Source of the DNA: Anoplopoma fimbria
Lineage: Eukaryota > Chordata > Actinopteri > Perciformes > Anoplopomatidae
Assembly (NCBI RefSeq): GCF_027596085.1
Contig: NC_072471.1
Location: 8,683,539 to 8,747,538 of the forward strand
Length of the DNA stretch: 64,000 bases
Reading direction: 5' to 3'
The position numbers were made by a program, and so were the translations under genes. The notes beneath the pieces were generated by a model. It saw only the letters and a list, made by a program, of their open reading frames with translations. It was not told where the DNA came from and did no database searches. This document shows positions 50,282 to 62,015 of this stretch, piece after piece. How positions within the stretch are numbered: position 1 is the stretch's first letter; the number at the start of each line of letters is the position of its first letter.

Positions 50282-50581
50282 AATGTGAAACTCTACCCAA
50301 CACTTTGGCTGCCACACTCAAGCATCTTCTCTTTTTTTTTCTCTTCTCTCTTTCAATGGCTCTTTACAACCACACTGACTTTGTGCAGGGAATGCATGCA
50401 TATACATTAAGGTTTATTGAAACGTCATCTCAGGTTTCATGACAGGTGCTTCAAATGTCTGCATCCGGACAAAATGGCAGAGCACAGAGATATTTTCCCC
50501 AGTGCTGCCACTGAGAAAGTGAAAAGACATAATACTCTTGTTAAACAGTCAACACATCAACATTTCATAAAACACTCTTTT

Positions 50582-50617
50582 AGTAAGGATAATAAACATC
50601 CGTTTATTATCCTTACT
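50582..50617. repeat. Perfect 16-bp inverted repeat with 4-base loop, upstream of myf6
   Basis: agtaaggataataaac (50582-50597) and its exact reverse complement (50602-50617) flank the loop atcc. It lies about 0.39 kb upstream of the myf6 start codon. Confidence 0.9.
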
Positions 50618-50649
50618 TTCATCAAGTTTGCTTTTTTAAATATTCAGGC

Positions 50650-50770
50650 TGTTAATAATAACTTTATTAATAATAATAACTTTATTTATATAGCACCTTT
50701 AAAAACAGAGTTTACAAAGTGCTTTGACAGACAAAGCGGAAAAAGCAAAGCAATAAAACAACAGAAATCT
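50650..50770 (-). repeat. LINE/SINE 3' tail with (TTA)n-type end, inverted
   Basis: On the + strand 'taataataactttattta' is followed by 'tatagcacctttaaaaacag' and 'tttacaaagtgctttgacag'. Reversed, this is the 'gcactttgtaaa...ggtgctatataaataaagttattatta' tail of fish L2/CR1-like elements. Confidence 0.55.
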
Positions 50771-51214
50771 CAACAATGAGGCCCAACAAAGCAAGATTAA
50801 CTGTTGTAAGAGTTAAACCCACATAAATCAGTATAATATTTGAACACAGTAAAACCAATGGATACTATAGAAATGAACTAATAAATGAAATAAATAAAAA
50901 ATAAATAGAGTAAAATAATTTAGAAAAATAATTTAGTTAAACCATTTATAAAATAAAGCATTAAAGCGACACCATCACATAAAACTCAAACACTGTTTGT
51001 AGCTAAACCTGCGAAAAGTAATGTTCTGTAATTTGTGTAATTTCTAAAGAAGGCAACAAGACTAGATATTGGAAATCAGAAGAGTTCTGGTTTTCATTTG
51101 TAGTCTAAGAAGTATTGGGCAATGACATTCCAGCAGGGTTTGGTTAGAATACAGTGAAACAGGAGACTGATGTTTGTGTGTTCTGTGAAACAAGAATTGA
51201 ACGATTACTTTTTT

Positions 51215-51485
51215 GTCACAAAACTTCTGTAGCTATTTTAACCCAAAAAGTTGACTTGCTTGTCACGTTAATTCCTTATGTAAGTAACGGCACTTCTGTT
51301 GTCATGTTAAACTAGTCGTTGGTTTATTTGTCATGTAACTTCCTTACATAAGTAACCGCATTTCCATTTTTTTCACCCAAACGTTGACTTTTTTTGTGAC
51401 AAAACGCCACTTCTGTAGTTATTCAAACCCAAACGTTGACTTTTTTGTCACGTAACTTCCTTACATAAGCAACTCCACTTCATAT
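51215..51485 (+). repeat. Degenerate tandem repeat, about 3-4 units
   Basis: Blocks 'cttctgtag', 'acccaaacgttgactttttt', 'gtcacgtaacttccttaca' and 'taagtaac' recur several times in order, with units of roughly 55-75 bases. The unit is not coding. Confidence 0.75.
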
Positions 51486-54002
51486 TCCAATCCTTATAAT
51501 CAGATTATGGTATTTTATTATGGTATATCTTGTTTGTGTTACCCAAAGTGTTACCCAAAAATGACAAGCATGTTATTCAGGACAATAGGCTATACAGGTC
51601 AAACATACTGCCCAACATCTTATTTAAGGTAAAAGTGACCAGTTGTTCCCACTGTGAGTAAAAAAATCATCCACGTACAGGAGCCATATAATCCTTAAAC
51701 ACACTTTAGATGTGTTGTGCCTGTTCTAGCCGGTGGGAATGGTATAGCCGATTGTAACTTGTAGAAAATCCCAACATAAATAGATTGGAATGTGCAGTGT
51801 CAAAACAGCTTTGTGAAATGCATGCATGGGATGTTTAAAAATAGAAACGTGGCTCATTCATCTCAGATTCATAAAAGAGATAAGAGCCTGTGAGGAGGTG
51901 ATATATAGCTGGCGGCATGTTTGCTGCAACCTGAAAGGTCTACAATTGGAAACTTCATCGGCGGGAATGTGGATTCCTATTTTTATATTACTGCAGTACT
52001 AGTGGGGTTTTACTTTTACCCTGAATGTCCCCCCCCCTCCCCCCTTCCTCACTCCAGGCTTCTGTTACGTTGTTGTGGAGTCACGGAGGCTTTTCATCAT
52101 TTGTCAGGCCAAGGTGTCAGAAACACTATTACCAGCCAACATGGTATCTCTTAATACATTCACGTCATATCACACAGACAGAGGAAAAAGTATTCATATC
52201 AGCCTTGTGGTTTTAATACCAATTCATATCTCTTAATCATATTTACTTCAACGACAAACTGGTGGCAAAAATGCTGCAAAGCCACCATCAAAAACAGGTA
52301 TATAATCCAATACACTTTGTTCATATCCTATTTTACTTCTCAACAAACCACTGCAAATACGACAAAAAAGCTAATTCCTTAATATCCGATACTGTTTCTA
52401 AGGTGAGTAAAAGGCTTGAAAAAAGGTAAACAATCTTTTAATAACGTGCCAAAGTGTCCAAAGATATAATAAAAGAGGATTTTCCGAGTTCTTCATGTTC
52501 TGACAACATTGAAAAAAATGCACCATATCTCAGTTGCTCAATTTAGACTTTTTAAAACACACATCTTATCATTGTAGGTCTGTGTAAATTATGCCAATAT
52601 GCACAAAAGTAGATTTACCAATCCACTGATTTTGCAAATAGCAAATAGTTTCTAAAGTAAAATGAGGAAATGTTTTTTATTAACATACCTGCAAAGTAAT
52701 AAAACACTGAAGATTCACTGTTCATGTATTTGTTTTCCTACAATATTAGCATTGTGGCAAAGCATCAATAACCTTTTTATGGTTGCGTTTCAGCAACTCA
52801 ACCAGATGCAAGAACCAGGACACAAAGCATTTTATACCCCCCAGCCCTGCAGGTGCATAATTAATGTTATTGATTACACCTGTGTGTGTTTCCTGCTGCG
52901 TCAAAATGTGGCCCATTGTATTTCTGTCTCTGCATGGAATATCTGTTGATTAGAAAGTTACTTCAACAAGCTGCTTATACGCTCAGCACCATGTTACATA
53001 AATTGATTACAAAAACCAGCACATGACACCTATTCATAATATAAAGGGACATAATGTTATAATTAACATTTTGAGCCTAATTAATGTTGCACATGTGCCG
53101 CTATTTCCTCACTGCAAATGCAGCAGGACAGAATGTGAATGTATATTTCATTTTCAGAACATAGAAACCTGATAAAAATGCTGAATAAACTTGAATCCTG
53201 CTGTCAGTGGTGTTAGAATAGAAAGCACACTTTTCAAGATACGTATGTTGTATGTTTTTTTGTTTTTTTTACCCTGAAAGGAGGTATTCCCGGAGGCAGT
53301 CACATGTGGAAAACAATATAGCTTTTATTATTGGTATGCTGTTTGTGAGATTGCCACGCAGCAGAAATCGTATAGCGGGAAGTGTGTGTGTGTATGTGTT
53401 TGTGCCTCTGAATGTGGTGCATTAAGTTCTCCAGAGTGGCAGGTGTTGGTATCTGAGTGTGTTTTGTCAGGTGAAATAGATTTTGCATCCCATAGTTACC
53501 ATAAAAATCAAAACAACAAGTCATTTTCTTATTCTCATGTAAACAAATAGTCACGGTGCAAAAGGAAAAATGCCAAACAATGATGAATGAATGATAATGA
53601 ATATATAAGATAAACAGTTGGCTGGTTAATAAAATGTATATCAAAATGAATGAATGTAATAGGCGTCGATCAACGCGCACACTTTTCAGAGTTGAATGGA
53701 GTCGTGTCCCTGCTGTGCCCCGATCGTGTATTCTCTCCCCGGGGCTACTGTGCATCCTGAACCGGACCATAAATTCCCGTCAGTGTCAAGGGGGTTGACG
53801 CTTCAGCTGTCAGGGAGAATCATGGGAGAGCCTGGGTAGAAACTCAAACTGGAGGAGCTGGCCTCTCAGGGAAAGGAGGTGGAGTCAGGATGGACTGAAG
53901 GAAGCGTAAATCTATCTAATCCAATGAAGTTTGGAGTCAACTGCTCTGCAGACTGAACTCTGCATGGAAATACTGAAAACGTACAATGATATCTGAGTGT
54001 GT

Positions 54003-54368
54003 ATGTAGGCCAGTGGTTCTCAAATGGGGGTACGTGTACCCCTGGGGGTACGTGAAGGCACTCCAGGGGGTACGTGAGATTTTTAAAAAATATATTTAAA
54101 ATTAGCATCCATTCAAAAATCCTTTAAAAATTGTTATTTAATAAATATTCAATAAAATATAAGTGTAAGTTCATAAACTGAATTTAATGCAACAATGCAA
54201 TCGTCAGTGTTGACAGTTTAATAAATCAGACACTGATGGCAGAGCGCTGTGTATTACATCCTTTTTTTCAACCAAAAATGCTTTGCGCTGGTTAGGGGGT
54301 ACTTGGCTAAAAAAGTATTTCACAGGGGGCACATCACTGAAAAAAGGTTGAGAACCACTGATGTAGGC
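54003..54368. mobile_element. hAT-type MITE with terminal inverted repeats and 8-bp target duplication
   Basis: The element is 54011-54360 (350 bp). Its ends are cagtggttctcaa and the inverted ttgagaaccactg, a perfect 13-bp terminal repeat. The direct repeat atgtaggc flanks it (54003-54010 and 54361-54368), an 8-bp target duplication typical of hAT elements. The left end has repeated 'gggggtacgtg' motifs. It encodes no transposase, so it was mobilised in trans. Confidence 0.92.
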
Positions 54369-55444
54369 TATGAGCTGACACAATAACCGTATTTAAAAGT
54401 GTGGTATGACATAACAGTTGTGTGGCAATGGTAAATAAAAATATTATTTTACAGCAATTAATCTGCAATCACTAAAACAGAATAGTTTTACATTTGATAT
54501 ATCAGCAGCTCTAAACCTCACTATGTCTTCTATATATATATTCATTGTATTGCCTTACATCCTTTAAATTCCTTCTTACAGTTGTTTTTACAAATTTAAA
54601 AAACACAATTCAGCATTTCAGGTCATAAACTCCAGAAAAAAAAAAAAAGAGTTGGGTAAAATATGTTCATGTGGGTTTATCCTCCTTCATCCCTGCTTCA
54701 AACCACATAAAATTCATGAGGAAGAAAAGTAAGTCTTTCTGCAGTTTGGCAGAACCTTCAAAAAAACCTTCAAAAAAAGTAGGACAATATCCCAGCAGGT
54801 TCAAATGTTTTTTCATAGTTTTTCAACAGTTGATAGTTTGTTGGGAGAGTAGTGAGTAAGGGGCAATAGATTAAGGGACAAACAGATTCATTCTTACTTT
54901 ATTGATCTTTTTCTTTTCTTTAAAAGCACAACAAAACACTTTCGTATTTTAGGAATATGTTAACAGATTAACCTTTATTTTGGTGAAATGATTGGAATTG
55001 ACATTTGACAAAGTCAAAGATCAGTATATAAGGACATATATTAAGGACATGTACTGTATGTGTTAATTATGTAATTAAACTGGTGCTATTGAATGAACTT
55101 TATGATTTACTGTAATTTAAACTAACAAAACTTTGCTTACTTTATTGTTCTCCCTCTTTTGCCCATCTTAAATTTCCAGACACTTTGAAAAAAAGCCACG
55201 CATATCATGTTGTCCTACAGTTCATAACAGAGCTCGTCAGTGTGATTTTTTTTTCCTTCCAGCAAGTGATAGAAGTGGGATCCAGTTAGGACCAGTGCTG
55301 ACATGGGGGTCACAAACAGAACTGATAATGAACATGAACTGCAGGACCTCTTGTCTTTAAGCTCACCGCCCCCCCTCACACACCTCCTGTCCTCCACCTA
55401 CCCCTGGCTTAACTGGACCTCCTGTCGCAGACAGGCTGCACACT

Positions 55445-55581
55445 CATTGGGCTGTTTTAGAGGAAACTCTGATCGCCGTGACGGACACACCGTATATAAC
55501 CCGGCTCCACACCTGGGATATGAATTAGCCAATATGGGGTTAAGTACCATGGTCATGGGGCCGATGACAATGCCTCACCTG
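55445..55581 (+). promoter_or_regulatory. Promoter-like patch with TATA, CCAAT and two CACCTG E-boxes
   Basis: An inverted CCAAT (attgg, 55445) lies about 45 bases before gtatataa (55492-55499), and CACCTGGGAT occurs twice (55510 and 55576). The open frame over this stretch (55303-55680, + strand) shows no domain. It lies 5.3 kb upstream of myf6, so an enhancer or alternative promoter is possible but unproven. Confidence 0.3.
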
Positions 55582-55844
55582 GGATCACGACCCGTTGACC
55601 TTCAGGGCCTCCGGTCCTCTGACTGCAAATGTTGGAAAATAACTTTTTGGGATTGTGATAAAATTATGTTGGGACACTGATGACAAATGTTGCGTCAGAT
55701 GTTCATCAGAGATTGATCCAAAACTGAAAGCAAAAGATGGATGAATAATTTCTGCAGTCTCTTTATTGTTTTTGTCTGGAGCAACGAATTGACAACTGCC
55801 ATTTTTTATAAATCATCCATCAAAGTTGTTTTTTTAACCTTCAA

Positions 55845-56055
55845 TGTTTGGATCAGGGGCCTTGATTTGATCCTGGGCTGGGCGGCCCTTCTGAGTAGAG
55901 TTTGCATGTTCTCCCTGTGTAAGCGAGGATTCTCTCAGGCTTCCCTTGTGGATGTGAGCGTCCCTGCCTTCGCCCAATGACAGCTGCGATCGTCTTCATC
56001 ACCCCCAGCGACCCTGAACAGGATAAGCAGTTAAAGATAATGGATGGATGGATGC
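55845..56055 (+). mobile_element. Fish SINE, internally deleted, with (GATG)n tail
   Basis: 'gggctgggcggcccttctga', 'gtttgcatgttctccctgtg', 'ccttcgcccaatgacagctg' and 'aggataagcagttaaagata' followed by 'atggatggatggatg' match a widespread fish tRNA-derived SINE (Mermaid-like). The middle part between 'gtgtaagcg' and 'gtgagcg' is missing. Confidence 0.75.
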
Positions 56056-56074
56056 TTGGATCAGATGGCAGCCT

Positions 56075-56580
56075 CCGGTTCTTAAAAGTGAAGTGCCTTA
56101 AACTTGCATTCTATCTAATGGCCATCACTTCTCTGTTTGCAAAAAGAAAGTCTGATTGTATAGAACTCTATGAGAAAATGACTTCTCACTTGATTTATTA
56201 CCTCAGTAAACAATGTAAACATGAGTTTAGGGTCTCTATCTTTAGTTCCAAGTCTTCTTCAATACGGCATGATGTTCATTTAGTAAATGATGGTAAAGCA
56301 GGGAATGCTTTAAGGTGGGGCTACGTTGTGATTGTCCGGTCTGGGAATTGTCAGTGTTTTCGTTTTACAACTTTAACCCTTTTAAGTGTACAGTTCATGA
56401 AAGTTATTTGCAACGTTTATGGTCGCCTAAGAATATCTTTTTCCCAGTTCGGTTGTACTTAGCCCTACCCTCTCATCACATTTCTGGTTTAAAAAAAAAA
56501 CAAGATGGCTGCAGCGAAAACGCCGAAGTCAAGGCAGGGCTGACTTTTTCCACTTCTTACATACAGTCTATGGTTTGAAC
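56075..56580 (+). repeat. Interspersed repeat, copy 2 of the family at 14155
   Basis: Matches 14160-14400 over 'ttcttaaaagtgaagtgcct' to 'catgatgttcatttagtaaa', and continues to 'acttcttacatacagtctat', a phrase common at the end of percomorph repeats. The 161-codon frame at 55977-56462 spans this and the SINE, so is not a gene. Confidence 0.7.
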
Positions 56581-58951
56581 ATAATGCTTTGTTTTCTCTT
56601 CTGAAAACATTTCCATAATTCACTCTGACCTTTCTAAATAACTATGTCCCAAATAGCAGTGTAACCAATCATTTGAATGTATGTTTGCTTGCTCTCTGTA
56701 TGTTAGGAGTTGTGACATTCATGTTAGCTTCTCACTTTAATGAGGCAACATAGTTTCAGATTAGATTGTGTGGGCTGTGTTCAAATATTTCTTGATGAGT
56801 TACAATTTCAAGTTCTAATTTATTCAAACTTAAGTTTTCATTTTTTTGTAATAACTGACATCTTCTGGGAAGAGCTTTCCTACCCAAGTATTGGAAATGC
56901 CAAGAATGGAGGAGGAGCAGTTCAATGCGGATAACTGCAAAAATAAAGGCATCAACTAGCAGCCATGTGCCATGGGAGGCCAGAAACAAAGACTGCAACA
57001 GGTGGTTACAATGAGCAGAAATTCCTCCTCTCCTGTTACTCTGCTCATTAGGCCGTTTCTTTACCAGCCAGAAATAACTTCACATGTCATACCAGCACAT
57101 GCAAGTAAAAGCAGTGACAATCTTCTACAGCGGGAAGATTCCCTTCCTTTTGCAAAATCCATCCACTTTCCTGACATTTATTTTGCAATCAGTGTTGCCC
57201 ATAATGAGATGTAAAACACCAAACTGACTATTTCCTCTCAGCCTTCTTTTTCAAACTGAAAAAAAATTCTACGACAGAAACCCAAACTGGGCTTGCCATT
57301 TACATAACCTTGCCACACAGGAGATTTATCGGTTTAAGTTTGGAGAAGCTGCATAACTTTAATGCTCAGAATGCATTTTGGGGTTTTGGGCTGAGACAGA
57401 AAATGTCTTTCCCAGCTGAAAACCACTTTGCAGGATTTGGGAATTAGGCGGGTTGTCAGAATGCCATGCATATAGTATTTGAATTTTTTAAGCATGCAAA
57501 CCTCACAAATATCCCGGAGAACACACTCTAGGACAGATTTTGCCTTTTTCTGGATTTAAAGAACCGCACATTATGTTTAAAACAAAGTTGAGTTGCTAAC
57601 GTGTTATTTTCATGATATGGAAGTAACTTAAATCCAGGCCTTTATGTACAAAAGCATAGGCGAATAATTCCTTAGAGGCTTCCTGCGCAGTGCTGGAAGA
57701 GTGCCAGTCCAGGCTCAAGTCTTGCACAAACAATGGCTCCCCTCCTTCGTCTTGGCCCAACCAGGCTCCGAGACAGTCACTACCGCCAGCGTGATAGCAT
57801 CACCCACTGAAAACACAGCTAATCTTTTTGGCCTGGCTCCCTTCGTACTCACAGGGCAGTCTCGACGGTGGGGAATCGCTGTCTCTCGAGCTAAGCTAAC
57901 AGACGGCTCCTCTCACTCGTGGTTAGATTGGTGGGTGGGGGGTGGGCTTGGGTTTCAAAGGCGGACAAAAGGGGAGGCAACGCTGATGGCATCTGCCTTC
58001 TCTCTGGTGGACGACGCAGGGAATCAGTTCAAAGGCCGAGCGGCTGAAGTACATCAATTAGCGAGGGAAAGAGCTCGCTGACTCGCCCCGTTTTGCTAGC
58101 TAACTCTCCATGACCTCAGAGAATTGCATTATGCGACACGACCAGAGTGTTGCACTGGTCAGACAATGTCAATAACCCCCCTTTGCAAATGGACTAGTAT
58201 TGATGGACTGGCTTAAAGGGTTGTTCCTGCAAATGGATGCAAAGAATAATAACCTCGCCATTTAGTATCGAGAGTGGAGGAAGAAATACCAACACGCCGA
58301 TAGTGCGAGCAGATTTAACCAGCTGTTCGCATGCCTGTATTTCGCCTTTTGTTTCAACAGGTCTTCATTGTAACACACACACTGAGAATGGGCCCTCTGC
58401 AGCTTATCACCTGACAGCCCATGGTGATTTAGTTCAGAGTGATCCGAAGGTCCCTCCTGATTGATTCTGTCCTCATTCGGGAGAGTGATGGATTAGCCCT
58501 CGGCGTTGTATCGCTGTCTACCAGGCAGACAGAGCCACTGATGGGGACTTAGAGAGGGCACTGGCCTTGACCCAGCAGCAGACCATAGGGGAGACCTCTC
58601 GTCTGGCCGGTGAGGTGAGACGTTGACCCCGTTGCCCTCTGTCTGGCCCTCTGTGTTCCACTTCACCTCCTGCTCATGTACTTTTTTGACAAGTGCCAAG
58701 CGTCGCAGGGTATAAAAAAGGCATTTTCTCGCAACTTTTATTGTGCAAAAAGTGTGGAAATTGAATCCAATTCAAAAAAGAAGACAGAGTCTGTGTGTGT
58801 GTTTTATTTATTTTTTTGCAGCTTTGATGTTGCAGCCTGTAAACGATATGGTGGAACATCGCTATCATTAATATCACACTGCCTCTGGGCGCCGAGAGGG
58901 GATGTAGCCAGTGATAACACAGAATGAATCCAATCATCAGCAAGTGTGACT

Positions 58952-58965
58952 GTAGCCATGGCAAC
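58952..58965 (+). promoter_or_regulatory. Exact RFX X-box match (GTAGCCATGGCAAC)
   Basis: The 14 bases fit the X-box consensus GTNRCC-NN-RGYAAC at every defined position. RFX factors bind this in ciliary and other gene promoters. It lies 8.8 kb upstream of myf6 in sequence with no recognised repeat; the target gene is unknown. Confidence 0.4.
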
Positions 58966-60039
58966 CCGGGTGACAATGATCCACCAATATTAGTTTTTCC
59001 AAAAGTGTCTGAGCCCTAGAACAAAGCGTGTTTTGTTACAATGAAAATTAGACTCTTGAATAACAACAACGGCAGATATTCTTTGGGGGGGTGGTGAGGG
59101 GGAGTGGAGGGGATAAAGGGCCTGGCTCCAAAAGAAACTAATAGGATATTGATGAATGTCAGTGTTGACGAGTGAGGAGAGGGGCACCGCTGCGCTGCAT
59201 AATTGGTTATATGGGGTCTATCATTAAAACAACAGATACAAAGGGCACTGAAGCTTTGGCTGGATGCAGGCAATAATATGATAGCCGTAGAGCCACAGTG
59301 GGCAGAGAACACAGTCATGTCTGGCTCAGACATTATGGAGAGCCTTTGTTACCCAAAACCTGTTTCACCATGCTGATTCACAGATATCGTTAATATGAAG
59401 GCATATTGTCCACATCATTTGACATGGAGACAATTTGAGTTGCTCTAAACTTTCTATATGTCTCTAAGTGTTCTTTGGCATTTTAGATAGTGCTGAGATT
59501 ATTGGTAACTTAATTCATTAGTCAACTGACATCATTTTGATATATGATTTATGGGTTTTTTTTGTCATTTATCAAGCAAAATATTTCTGGCTCCATCCAA
59601 TGTTTCCAAGTTTTCCCTTTGGGCTCTGGGAAATTATGAAATCAAATCTTGCTTTTGTTGGACATTTAAGGAGTGAAAACAATGAGCTATGTGATAGATT
59701 CATGTTAGACCTAATTTCCATCATACTGTTGCAAAATTGTTCATCAAAGAGATGAAATGTTAGGGCATGTCATCTTAGAAATTATGATAAATAAATGTAA
59801 CACTCCAAAGTACGTTACCTACTTTGAGTTAGATCTCCTTATGAATCCATCAGTGTTGGATTAAAGATGTTACCTGGTTTCATCTCATCAGTGAACCAAA
59901 TAAGCATTAGTAATATTTTGTGAGTTACATTTTGATAGTGATTGTTCCCAAATTTAGTTGACATGAACCTTCTTTAAAGAGTCAACATGGGCTGGACTCT
60001 CCATACATCCATACTCTTTACTATTACCAATATGTTGGT

Positions 60040-60200
60040 TTGTTTGTCTGTTAGTCAGCAAGGATTACGGAAAGACTAATGGCCTAATTTTCTTGAAACT
60101 TGTAGCATATGCTAAGCAGGAAGCCATTACAAATTTGGCAGATGTTTGCGCCCTTCTAGTTGATGTGAAAATGTTCAACAAAGAGAGGCATGCCCTCTAG
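60040..60200 (+). repeat. Interspersed fish repeat ('aaggattacggaaagact' family)
   Basis: 'tgtttgtctgttagtcagca', 'aggattacggaaagactaat' and 'cttgaaacttgtagcatatg' are phrases of a repeat frequent in teleosts, here heavily decayed. Confidence 0.55.
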
Positions 60201-60642
60201 AAATGAATAATTACTGTTGAAGGAAATGGATGCTCTGAACTTAATAAAGCATATTCCTGATTAAGTGTTTTAAAGCTTAAGAATTCTGGAGATAGGATAG
60301 TGGATCTCAAATGACTCCTACATTACATGTAAAATAACCCAAATAAATAGTGATCCCGTGGACTTCTACAAAAGCTGACTCCCTACAATATTTATGCGTG
60401 TCTGACTTGGCTGAAAAGCATTAAATGAAACATGATTTACAATTGATCCCTATAATGTTGACAAATGGGCTGAAGGCGTCGTCCATCCGTACGTGTGTGG
60501 CCCACAAAATGTAAGAGAATCCACAGATTCCCACTTTTGACACTCGCATGAATTATTCTCAACAGGTTGCTCTCCACACCAGAGACCCTCCGGATTAGCA
60601 TTACTGTCTAAACACAGGAGAGGGTAATTGAGTATTGATGAT

Positions 60643-60687
60643 TGTGTGTGTGTGTGTGACATGTGTGTGTGTGTTTGTGTGTGTGCA
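60643..60687 (+). repeat. (GT)n microsatellite, interrupted
   Basis: Runs of GT are broken by 'gac' and 'ttt'. It lies 120 bases from the (CA)n tract at 60811, so the two form a potential GT/CA inverted pair. Confidence 0.85.
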
Positions 60688-60810
60688 TACACGTGTGCAT
60701 CATCCCTGTGTGTGGAATGCTGCAGGCACGGTAAGCATTTTATTCTCGAAGTGTGATGTTGATGTTCGTACTTTAAGATTGAGGATCAACTGTCCTATCT
60801 GAGGTGCCGC

Positions 60811-60854
<44 letters not shown>

Positions 60855-60860
60855 GCACAC
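60811..60860 (+). repeat. (CA)n microsatellite
   Basis: Near-perfect CA repeat of about 25 units with single G interruptions. Probably polymorphic. Confidence 0.9.
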
Positions 60861-61435
60861 ATATGCACGTGCACACGAGTCTTGTAGGACGTGTCCTAGG
60901 ACCGGCCCTGAAGGTCATCACCACCTGTTTGATACAATAAAAAAATATAGTGTTACTGTTGTGGAAGTTATTGGAGATAGGGTTTCATTGCGCGTGTGTA
61001 ATAGCAGTGCAGGTGCATGCAGGGAAATGGTCAAACGGGTGTAATATTATTGATAGGGAAGCACCAGTCTGCTCTTTACAGCTTTTTCCTTTTATTGTCT
61101 TTTTGGTGGGAGATAACCAGGAAGACTTTTATTGATTTTTTTGCAGAGAATTAGGGAAGAAGGAACATAATAAATAGTTTTTCGCTGCAGAAATGTATTC
61201 AAATTCATCCAAAATAGAGGTCAGGAGAGGCCTGCCAGCTTTGCTCACAGATAGAAAATCAATTGCTGTGAGAAGAGAATATCCCTTTACAGAGAAAGTC
61301 CCTGGCTGGGGTTTTAGGGGATGGTTACCCTTAATGACTTAATCCAGTCTCAGTGGTTTTAGCTCTTTGAATGTGTGTGTGTGTAATCCTGGCTGTGAGA
61401 TGGGAGCCCAGAGCTGACCTCACTGTTTGGTTTCA

Positions 61436-61565
61436 CAGGGTCTCCGGGGGCCCAGGGAGGTTCTGGAGCCGGTCCCTTACAGCGGTGCGGGCTAAAACAC
61501 TGACATGCAGGACGGGGTCCGCGGGGACCACCGGCCCCGGCTCCTGTTACTGCGGGGGTTAGTCA
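61436..61565. other. Isolated GC-rich island
   Basis: About 130 bases of very GC-rich sequence sit in AT-rich surroundings, directly after 'ctgtttggtttcacag', a good acceptor. In one frame it gives a short ORF ending GLRGPREVLEPVPYSGAG and stop. No known domain is recognised, no partner exon was found and no good donor follows, so this may be an exon, a CpG element or neither. Confidence 0.25.
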
Positions 61566-61899
61566 CGCTCCGTGAGATTTATGTGTGGAACAGTAGTGAG
61601 GGTTTGGGTTGCACGATACCACCAAAGTGTCGCAATATTAATCCCTCTGCAGTTCTGAACTTGTAATTCCAAAGATGTCTATGCATCTATTGTAAGTATC
61701 AAAATCTATATCCATATAAATACATTAACACAAGAAATCAGTATGTGTGGCGAATCGATTTTACTTTTACTTAATTAACATTCAGCCCCAGCATCACTTT
61801 TCCTAGAAATTATATCTGTAAATTATGCAAGGACGGATTGTTTTAATTATACATTATACATATTTATGAACTCATCATGTTTTGTGTTTAAAATCATAA

Positions 61900-62015
61900 T
61901 CTTTAAAGTAACTAGTACAGGTATTTTTGTAATATTTACCTCTGAATTAAGTTGCATAATGGGAATAAAAGTACCTCAAGTTTGAATTTAAGTACAGTAG
62001 AGTATAATTTGTTGC
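61900..62015 (-). repeat. Fragment of the 'aagtac' MITE family
   Basis: 'aaaagtacctcaagtttgaa' and 'tttaagtacagtagagt' match the edge of the element type seen at 38653-39360. Confidence 0.5.

Noticed and set aside
53300..53770. 156-codon open frame on the - strand
   Set aside because: The product is low-complexity and rich in His, Thr and Ile from AT-rich and GT-repeat DNA. No homology is recognised and no splice partners are seen.
55977..56462. 161-codon open frame on the + strand
   Set aside because: It starts inside a SINE and continues through a dispersed repeat whose other copy is at 14155; the protein has no recognisable feature.
57701..58081. 126-codon open frame on the + strand in GC-richer sequence
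   Set aside because: No domain or partner exon is seen. It may overlap conserved noncoding DNA, but coding status is unsupported.
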